DNA of 46,101 nucleotides from Amycolatopsis rifamycinica (GTDB lineage: Bacteria; Actinomycetota; Actinomycetes; Mycobacteriales; Pseudonocardiaceae). The notes under the pieces were generated by a model. The model searched no databases and was not told where the DNA came from. It saw only the letters and a program-made list of their open reading frames with translations. Where the stretch lies: positions 1-46,101 of the forward strand of contig NZ_JMQI01000031.1 of assembly GCF_000695625.1 (NCBI RefSeq), written 5' to 3'. This document shows, in pieces, positions 40,671 through 46,101 of the stretch (positions are counted from its first letter, which is position 1; every line of letters starts with the position of its first letter). The position numbers were made by a program, and so were the translations under genes.

Positions 40671-41221
40671 GAGCCTGCCAGTGCGGCGGCCGGGACCAGG
40701 TCGTCCACGAGCAGGTCCATCAGCAGCCCGTCGTGCCAGCTGCCGTCCGGACCGCGCTCGTAGGACCGCATCGTGCCCACCGGCCGGAAGCCGAGCGAGG
40801 AGTAGAGCCGGATCGCCGCTTCGTTGCCGGCCGCGGGGTCGATCACCAGCCGGTGGTGCCCGCGCACCGTGAACAGGTGCTCGGCCAGCGTGCGGATGGC
40901 GTCCGAACCGAGGCCGTGGCCCTGGAAGTCCGGGTGCACCGCGATGTCGATGCCGGCGTGGCGGTACTGCGGATCCGCCTCCTCGAAGGCGAGTTCGATG
41001 CCGATGACGGCGGTGTTCCCCACGTCGTCGTACTCGATGGCGTAGGTCGTGGTGCCTTCGTCGGGGTCCAGCAGATAGGACACCTGGGCGGCCACCGGCT
41101 CCTCGGCGTCGGCCCACCAGCGGGCGACTTCGGGGTGCGACAGGATCTCCTCGAACCGGGCGGCGTCGGGGGCGGCGGCAGGCCGCAGCCGGACACGGCT
41201 ACCGGTGATCAGGCCGGTCAT
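40667..41221 (-). CDS. GNAT family N-acetyltransferase
   Basis: 184 aa. Acetyl-CoA binding loop in IDIAVHPDFQGHGLGSDAI and the C-terminal NEAAIRLYSSLGFRPVG fit the RimJ/RimL-AAC(6')-like branch. Acceptor unknown; aminoglycoside or protein N-terminus acetylation are both possible. The ATG at 41221 is preceded by a short non-coding gap and the stop overlaps the MFS start. Confidence 0.87.
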   Translation of the reverse strand: MTGLITGSRVRLRPAAAPDAARFEEILSHPEVARWWADAEEPVAAQVSYLLDPDEGTTTYAIEYDDVGNTAVIGIELAFEEADPQYRHAGIDIAVHPDFQGHGLGSDAIRTLAEHLFTVRGHHRLVIDPAAGNEAAIRLYSSLGFRPVGTMRSYERGPDGSWHDGLLMDLLVDDLVPAAALAGS

Positions 41222-41341
41222 CGGCCCAGTGTCGCCCGCCCGGGCGCCCGCTGTCGAGACCCCGAAAGGACCGCTCAGGCGTAGACGGTGACCACGTCCG
41301 GCCCCGCCGCGGTCACCTCGCGCACGGTGTCGATCCCGGCT

Positions 41342-41887
41342 TCACCAGGGATTGTTGTCCTCGTCGTCGGCCGGGGCGGACCGCCGCGGCGGCGACGGCG
41401 GGGTGCCGGGAGCGGGCGGGACGGCCGCGCCGCCCGGCGGGGCCGGCGGCACCGGGCCGGGTGCGACCGGCGGCTGCTCGTCCGGTTCGTCCGGGTCGGG
41501 GAACCGGCCGCGCAGGGAGTCGAGCAGCGCGCCGCGGGTCTCCGGGTCCTCGTCGCCGAGCTGCTCGGCCATCACGCCGGCGACGCGGTCGGCGATGCCG
41601 GACTGCGCCCGGCGCATCGTCGTCAAGATCTGCCGCGACAGCTCTTCGAGGGGGAACGACTTGACCTTGTTCGAGAACGTCAGGTCGGTGACGGTGCCGT
41701 CCGCGCCCACGGTCACGCTGACCGCGCCGTCGGAGCTGGTCGCGGTCAGCCGCAGCCGTTCGGTCTGCTCCTGGGCCGCCTGGTAGCGCTCCGCCTTCGC
41801 CGCGAACCCGGCCGCCCAGTCGTCCATCCGACGGATCGTCTCGTCGGGGTCCCGCATCAGGCCTCCGAGCCCCTGGGGACCCGTCAT
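41342..41887 (-). CDS. YbaB/EbfC-like protein of a type VII secretion module
   Basis: 181 aa. An N-terminal helix (RDPDETIRRMDDWAAGFAAKAERYQAAQEQTERL) and the beta strands AVSVTVGADGTVTDLTFSNKV fit the YbaB/EbfC dimer fold (about 15-110). A long Pro-rich acidic tail follows. YbaB-like proteins bind DNA, but copies next to EspG/PPE genes are common in Pseudonocardiaceae and their role there is unknown. Overlaps the upstream stop by ATGA. Confidence 0.83.
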   Translation of the reverse strand: MTGPQGLGGLMRDPDETIRRMDDWAAGFAAKAERYQAAQEQTERLRLTATSSDGAVSVTVGADGTVTDLTFSNKVKSFPLEELSRQILTTMRRAQSGIADRVAGVMAEQLGDEDPETRGALLDSLRGRFPDPDEPDEQPPVAPGPVPPAPPGGAAVPPAPGTPPSPPRRSAPADDEDNNPW

Positions 41888-42228
41888 GACCGCACCTTCG
41901 CTTCCGCCGCGCGCGGCGCCGCCGTGAGCTGACGCTCGAACGGCTGCGCGTTGCCTTCTTCGCCTTCCCGGTAGGACTGCGCGGCCGACCGCACGTTGTC
42001 CGCCAGTCCGCGCACCCCTTCCGCCGACGCCGTCAGCGCGTCCTTCGCCTGCTCGTTCGTCGGCCGGATGATCGGCGGGAGGAAGGCGCACAGCAGCCCG
42101 TAGGCGTGGTCCGACATCGCCGTGTCGGCCGCGGAGCTCGCCGTGCCGAGCCGGTCCACCAGGCTCTCGACGTGACTCGCGTGCGCGATCAGGTCGTCCG
42201 GTTCGACCTCGAAGCCGGGGGCCGTCAT
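41884..42228 (-). CDS. EspC-like type VII secretion target
   Basis: 114 aa helical hairpin protein of the WXG100-related EspC class. The first helix (DDLIAHASHVESLVDRLGTASSAADTAM) and the second (NEQAKDALTASAEGVRGLADNVRSAAQSYREGEE) end in Y86-x3-E90, the YxxxD/E secretion signal. The ATG at 42228 has GGAAGTG upstream; GTG 42237 overlaps the preceding stop and is possible. It should be exported by an ESX machine, probably as partner of the PPE-like protein. Confidence 0.83.
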   Translation of the reverse strand: MTAPGFEVEPDDLIAHASHVESLVDRLGTASSAADTAMSDHAYGLLCAFLPPIIRPTNEQAKDALTASAEGVRGLADNVRSAAQSYREGEEGNAQPFERQLTAAPRAAEAKVRS

Positions 42229-42233
42229 GGCCG

Positions 42234-44252
42234 TCACTTCCAATCCTGGTTCTTCCAGTCGCCGATCACCGGCGGCGCGACCGCCTGCTCGCCGGCGAAG
42301 AAGTTCGGGTCGTCGCTCTCGAGGTAGTCGGCGGCCTTGTGTTCCTTGTCGTTGTCGCCCTTGCCGCCGCGGGCACCGGCACCCATGCCGCCCATGCCCG
42401 GGGCGCCCGCGGCACCGGCCGAACCGCGGCCCGACATCGCGTTGCGCGCCGCCGCCGCTTCGGCTTCCGCGGCCGCGCCGGACGCGGCACCACCGCTGAG
42501 GTTGCCCGCGCCGCGCACGCCCGCGCCACCGGCCCCGCCGGCACCGGCCCCACCGGTCCCCGAGCCGCCGACCCCCGAGCCGCCGATCCCGCCGAGGGAG
42601 CCGCCGCCGGCCCCGCCGCCGCCGTTCAGGCCGCCCAGCCGGCTGGCGATGCTTTCGCCGTTGATGCCGCCGCCGCGCCCGATGGTCGGCAACTTGCCGC
42701 CGCCGGGGGTGTTGAGCCCGCCGGTGCCGGTGGGCAGCCCGGTGATCGGGTCGATGCCGGGCGGGGTGAACCCGGGGATCGGGCTACCCCCGCGGACGCT
42801 GCCGCCGCCCCCGCCGGAGACGTCCGGGATGTTCGGGATCGACGGCGGGGTGAACCCGCTGCCGCCGGTGCCGCCGGAAGCCGGGATGCCCGAGGGCGAG
42901 AAGCCGGACGACGACGTCGAGTCGTCGAAGTGCGGCAGCGACGAGCCGGGGATGCCGGCGCCGCTGAAGTTGCCGCCGGCGGGCGTGTCGGGGACGTCGA
43001 AGTTCGGCGGCGTGAAGCCGGCGCCACCGGCACCGCCCGCCCCGCTGCCCGCGCCACCGGGGATACCGGCGCCGGAGAAACCGGAACCACCGCCGCCGGA
43101 GAAGTCGGACCCACCCGCCCCCGGGATGCCGCTGCCCGAGAAGCCGGAGCCGCCTGAGCCGCCAGAGCCGTCGCCGGGGATGCCGGGCATGCCCGCGCCC
43201 CCGCCGGCCGCGCCGCCGGCGCCGCCCGCCACCCCGGCGCCGCCGCCCGCGCCCACGCCGCCCAGTGCGGCCGCGTTCACGTCGGCCCGGGTGCCGGTGG
43301 CCGCGGGCTCCAGCGGGCTCCGCGCCAGCAGCGGCTGCGCGCCGCCCGCCCCGGCTCCGCCGTTCGCGACCGCGTTCTGCCGGGTCGCCGTCGCCGTCGG
43401 CAGCTTCGGCGGAGCCGGGAACCGCGGCGTGGCGACGGCGCCGCCGATGGTCTCGTCGTACTGCGTCATGATCTGCGCGGCGTGCTCCCGCGCGGCCTGC
43501 TGCGCCCGGTAGGTCTGCATGGCCTCGCCCGCGGCCGCCGCGTACTGCACCGGGTCGGTCATCGACATCAGGCGCTGGTTGGTCGCCTGCAGGTCGAACT
43601 GCACCGGCGGGTTCGCGGCCATCTGCCGCTGGGTCTCGTTCAAGGCCTGCGAGTGGATCTCCTGCTGCCGCCCGGCGAGCGTCGCGCCCTGCGCGGTCGC
43701 GCCGAGCCACTTGCCGACGCCGGCGAGGTGCTCGCGCACGGCGTCACCGGCGTCGCCCTCCCAGTTGGCGGTGCTGGCGTTGATCGCACTGGCGAGGGAC
43801 TTCTGGTGCGTTCCCAGGTCGTTGCCGACGCGCACCCACTCTTCCGAAGTCTCCGCGACGGTCGCCGAGTTGGCGTCCTGCGTGATGGCTTCGTTCATCT
43901 GCTCGTGGCTGGCGTTGTCCCACAGCGTGCGCGGCGCCCCGCCGGTCTCGCGCATGGCGAGGCCCTCGTCGAGGCCGTGCTTGGCGTTGGCGAGGTGGTG
44001 TTCGTAGAGGTCCTGGATCTTCCGGTCGCGCAGCACCGGGTCGACGACCGGGCCGAGCCAGCCGCGCCGGATCTCGTCGTCGACCTGCTGGGTGGCCATC
44101 TCCCGGATCTGGTCGCCGGACGGCGACTTGTCCGTGGTCAGCGGCCCGACGTAGTACTTCGACGACGAGTCGGCGGTGACGTCGTAGAGGGGGCTGCGCG
44201 GGTTGTAGTCCGGGGACGAGGGGTCCGACACGGACTGGGCGGTGGGTGCCAC
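42234..44252 (-). CDS. WXG/PPE-like type VII secretion protein with Gly-rich tail
   Basis: 672 aa. Residues about 70-270 are helical and carry W164-E-G166 (TANWEGDAG), a WXG turn. A Gly/Ser/Pro-rich tail (about 296-640) repeats FSGxGIPG-like units. The conserved-looking end reads ADYLESDDPNFFAG and APPVIGDWKNQDWK. GTG 44252 follows GAGGGAG; upstream in-frame sequence belongs to the neighbouring gene's DNA and is not supported. EspG encoded upstream is the expected chaperone. Surface or cell-wall location is inferred. Confidence 0.85.
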   Translation of the reverse strand: MAPTAQSVSDPSSPDYNPRSPLYDVTADSSSKYYVGPLTTDKSPSGDQIREMATQQVDDEIRRGWLGPVVDPVLRDRKIQDLYEHHLANAKHGLDEGLAMRETGGAPRTLWDNASHEQMNEAITQDANSATVAETSEEWVRVGNDLGTHQKSLASAINASTANWEGDAGDAVREHLAGVGKWLGATAQGATLAGRQQEIHSQALNETQRQMAANPPVQFDLQATNQRLMSMTDPVQYAAAAGEAMQTYRAQQAAREHAAQIMTQYDETIGGAVATPRFPAPPKLPTATATRQNAVANGGAGAGGAQPLLARSPLEPAATGTRADVNAAALGGVGAGGGAGVAGGAGGAAGGGAGMPGIPGDGSGGSGGSGFSGSGIPGAGGSDFSGGGGSGFSGAGIPGGAGSGAGGAGGAGFTPPNFDVPDTPAGGNFSGAGIPGSSLPHFDDSTSSSGFSPSGIPASGGTGGSGFTPPSIPNIPDVSGGGGGSVRGGSPIPGFTPPGIDPITGLPTGTGGLNTPGGGKLPTIGRGGGINGESIASRLGGLNGGGGAGGGSLGGIGGSGVGGSGTGGAGAGGAGGAGVRGAGNLSGGAASGAAAEAEAAAARNAMSGRGSAGAAGAPGMGGMGAGARGGKGDNDKEHKAADYLESDDPNFFAGEQAVAPPVIGDWKNQDWK
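42880..43165 (-). repeat. FSGxGIPG-type repeat segment in the PPE-like gene
   Basis: Degenerate coding repeats giving GFSGSGIPG, GFSGAGIPG, NFSGAGIPG and GFSPSGIPA within the Gly-rich tail. Confidence 0.65.
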
Positions 44253-44260
44253 GGTCTCCC

Positions 44261-44737
44261 TCAGCTGTGGTCGGCGGCGGTCGGGAGCGAGGTCAGCGTC
44301 GCGCGCGTCTCCTCTTCCCGGGACTTGTAGTTCTTCTTCGCCAGCTTGATGGCCTCGATGTAGGTCGGGAACTCCTGCCGCGCGGCCTGCAGCTGCGTGA
44401 GCAGGCCGGCGTCGTCGGCGGCGGTGCTGACCATGTGCGCGGAGACCCACTGGCCGGTGGCGGTCCGGCTCATCGCGGGCGCGTCCTGCAGCCGCTGCAG
44501 CGTGGCCCACCGGGCCTCGAGGGACTCGAGCACGCCTTCGAGCGCCTCGATGAGCTGGTTCCCGGTGGTGTCGTCCACCGCGAAGCCACCGGTCTGGGCG
44601 AGCCGCTTCAGCTGCGCCCCGGCGAGGCCGACCCGCACCGCGGCCATTGCCTTGACCTCGGGGGTCGCCGCGGTCTGCATCTGCATGGTGGCCTGGATGG
44701 CCTGGGCCGCCACGGCGGCGGTCTCTTCCGTCGTCAT
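44261..44737 (-). CDS. Helical protein of the ESX module, unknown function
   Basis: 158 aa, almost entirely helix-forming, rich in Ala, Gln, Thr and Glu; no signal peptide or membrane segment. No domain recognised. ATG 44737, 19 bp after espG, 8 bp before the PPE-like gene. Position suggests a partner or chaperone for the PPE-like protein. Confidence 0.75.
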   Translation of the reverse strand: MTTEETAAVAAQAIQATMQMQTAATPEVKAMAAVRVGLAGAQLKRLAQTGGFAVDDTTGNQLIEALEGVLESLEARWATLQRLQDAPAMSRTATGQWVSAHMVSTAADDAGLLTQLQAARQEFPTYIEAIKLAKKNYKSREEETRATLTSLPTAADHS

Positions 44738-44756
44738 CAGGACTGCTCCTCCCCGA

Positions 44757-45599
44757 TCAGTAGACAGCCGCGATCGCGTCGCGGATGGCGCGCGCGAGGT
44801 CGGCGCGCCCGGCGGGCACGTATTCCGCGGTCAGTTCGCCGGCGTCGCCGGTCCGGGTGTGCACGAGGTACCGCCCATCGGCGGTGTCGAGCCAGCTCAG
44901 CGGCTCGCTGGCGACCCGCTCCCCCCGCCGTCCCTGCGCACTGACGGCGATGTGCCCACCCCCCAGCCGAGGTTCGGCCAGCACCCGTTCGAGCACGGCG
45001 ACATCGGAGGGCTTCGGAGCCGGCGACCGCCGCCCGGGCCGCACGACGGCCTTGACCTCGATCATCCCGAAGGCATCGGTCTCTTCTTCGTCGAACTCGG
45101 CCTCCGCGATCCGCTTCGCGGTCATGGCGGAAACCTCCCGCCCGGCGGCCCGGTGCACGACGTGCCGCCCGGTGGTGGCGGCGGGCGCCGGCGGAAGCAC
45201 CCCGGTGACGACCTCGACGAGGTCTTCGTCGGCGAACAGCGAGAACAGCAGTTCATCGGTGTCCGGAGCCTGCGTGACCCCGAGCGCCTGAGCCCCATCA
45301 CTGACGACGAGAACGGCCACATCGGCCCCCAGCCCATCGATCCCGCTGACGGCGACCGAGATCCGAGGCTCGGCGAGCAGCCCGAAGGCGGTCCGGACCC
45401 CGGGGTGCAGCTCACCGGAGACGGACAACCGCCGTTCCTCGAGAGCGTCATAGACCTGCCGCGCCACACGCACGAACCGCACGGGATCGCTGGGCAGATT
45501 CCCGGCCCGGAGCGGATACCGCCGGACATCGCCCCCGGTAGCCCGCCCGACGACGAGCGCTTCGAAGACCTCGAGGACGAACTCGAACCGCTCCGCCAT
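44757..45599 (-). CDS. espG: EspG-family ESX secretion chaperone
   Basis: 280 aa. Start FEFVLEVFEALVVGRATGGDVRRYPLR and the overall pattern fit the EspG (PF14011) chaperone fold, which binds PPE proteins at their hydrophobic tip before secretion. The ATG at 45599 follows GAGGGG closely. First gene of the five-gene minus-strand module. No EccB-E, MycP or EsxAB gene is in the window, so the cognate ESX system lies elsewhere. Confidence 0.87.
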   Translation of the reverse strand: MAERFEFVLEVFEALVVGRATGGDVRRYPLRAGNLPSDPVRFVRVARQVYDALEERRLSVSGELHPGVRTAFGLLAEPRISVAVSGIDGLGADVAVLVVSDGAQALGVTQAPDTDELLFSLFADEDLVEVVTGVLPPAPAATTGRHVVHRAAGREVSAMTAKRIAEAEFDEEETDAFGMIEVKAVVRPGRRSPAPKPSDVAVLERVLAEPRLGGGHIAVSAQGRRGERVASEPLSWLDTADGRYLVHTRTGDAGELTAEYVPAGRADLARAIRDAIAAVY

Positions 45600-46101
45600 T
45601 ACCCCTCGCCGGATCCTTTTCGTCAAACCTTCAAGCAAGTTCTCTGATGAACATTAGCAGTGCGACCGGGAGGGGCGTCGGCACCGCCACCCGGATGCCC
45701 GAAAGACCACGATCCCCTGGATCGGCCGGGCAAAGAGCCAGGATCACCCGATGGAGTGGCGCCGGGGATGGTGCTCGGTTGGTCGGCGTGGGTGGGTGTT
45801 TTGGGTAACAACGGGGCGGGGTTTACGGCGGTTTCAATTGCGGCGAATCCGGCAGGGCCCCGGGGGGTGGTCGGGCGGCGCGGGGCCGACTGCCGGGTCT
45901 GGCTGAGCGGGACGGGGCTGAGCGGGACGGGGCTGGGCTGGACCGGGCCGGCTGGGCTGGGCCGGGGCGGCTGGCCGGCTGGGCTGGGCTGGGCCGGGGC
46001 GGCTGGCCAGCTGAGCTGGGTTGGGTGGGCTCGGCCGGCTGCCGGGTCGGACTGAGCCGGGCTGGGCCGGCTGGGCTGGGCCGGGGCCGGCTGCGCTGAC
46101 T
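45600..46101. other. Non-coding region upstream of espG ending in G-rich repeats
   Basis: 502 bp. The first 60 bp are the leader and likely promoter region of espG, AT-richer than the rest. No gene is supported beyond; the plus-strand open frame over 45660-46055 is low-complexity and lacks a family match. Confidence 0.6.
45901..46101 (+). repeat. G-rich degenerate tandem repeats (GGGCTGGGC type)
   Basis: A 15-bp unit GGCTGAGCGGGACGG occurs twice in tandem (45901-45930). A 26-bp exact repeat lies at 45951-45976 and 45983-46008. The rest is GGGCT/GGCCGG variants, strongly G over C on the plus strand, with many runs of three or four G. It continues past the window edge. Confidence 0.85.

Noticed and set aside
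41222..41341. Short minus-strand frame of about 24 codons between the YbaB-like and GNAT genes
   Set aside because: No convincing start or ribosome site and no recognisable family; may be a remnant, but cannot be supported.
45594..45605. GGGTAA on the minus strand at the espG start, as a SigF -10
   Set aside because: It overlaps the ribosome site and start codon and has no GTTT at the right distance.
45660..46055. 131-codon plus-strand open frame upstream of espG
   Set aside because: Its second half is translated from the G-rich repeats (Gly/Trp/Ala), there is no ribosome site and no family resemblance.
1..46101. CRISPR arrays, tRNA or rRNA genes, insertion sequences, prophage
   Set aside because: No regular spacer-repeat pattern, no cloverleaf or rRNA signature, and no transposase or integrase was seen. 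The holin-like gene at 29030 belongs to a chromosomal stress operon.

Overview
The window is high-GC actinobacterial DNA. The gene content (CebR-controlled cellobiose uptake, multidomain cellulases, SigF/UsfX, split LigD plus Ku, F420-type oxidoreductase, EspG/PPE-like proteins) and two families of short palindromic repeats suggest a Pseudonocardiaceae member such as Amycolatopsis. That genus call is inference; no rRNA or tRNA gene was seen.

1) 1-12.7 kb, plant cell-wall use. A minus-strand operon encodes three secreted CBM2 cellulases (GH48, then GH5, then GH6). The LacI-type repressor cebR follows, then a divergent plus-strand operon for cellobiose uptake and cleavage (cebE, cebF, cebG, GH1 beta-glucosidase). 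Palindromic CebR boxes (TGGGAGCGCTCCCA type) sit just downstream of the -10 elements of both the cellulase and the uptake promoters. An xylonate-type IlvD/Edd dehydratase follows. The ABC ATPase is absent and must act in trans.

2) 14.5-38 kb, a stress island. It holds usfX-sigF (anti-sigma and sigma), two STAS proteins, two GAF-ANTAR proteins, a Hrp1-like CBS protein, UdgX, a translationally coupled Ku/LigD-ligase/LigD-polymerase operon, a SAP-like basic protein, CYTH-CHAD, a hemerythrin-like protein, an aldo/keto reductase, an SRPBCC protein, a holin-like/DUF3618/DUF4235 membrane trio, type II NADH dehydrogenase and several small proteins. At least fourteen of the intergenic regions carry a sequence close to the SigF promoter (GTTT-N15-17-GGGTAW), some arranged back to back. 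I read this as a physically clustered SigF regulon that includes the sigma factor and its regulators. It is the most interesting system in the window.

3) 32.4-41.2 kb, mixed metabolism, partly interleaved with the end of the island: a LysR regulator divergent from a PLP decarboxylase, a GT39-type membrane glycosyltransferase, 4-hydroxybenzoate 3-monooxygenase, a small Cys-rich protein, a secreted SGNH hydrolase, and a GNAT/MFS pair.

4) 41.3-45.6 kb, a minus-strand type VII (ESX) satellite module: EspG-like chaperone, a helical protein, a WXG/PPE-like protein with a long Gly-rich tail, an EspC-like protein with a YxxxE signal, and a YbaB-like protein. No ESX core gene is present. The window ends in G-rich degenerate repeats.

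Start codons were chosen from ribosome binding sites, overlaps with upstream stops and family length. Family assignments come from recalled motifs, not from searches.
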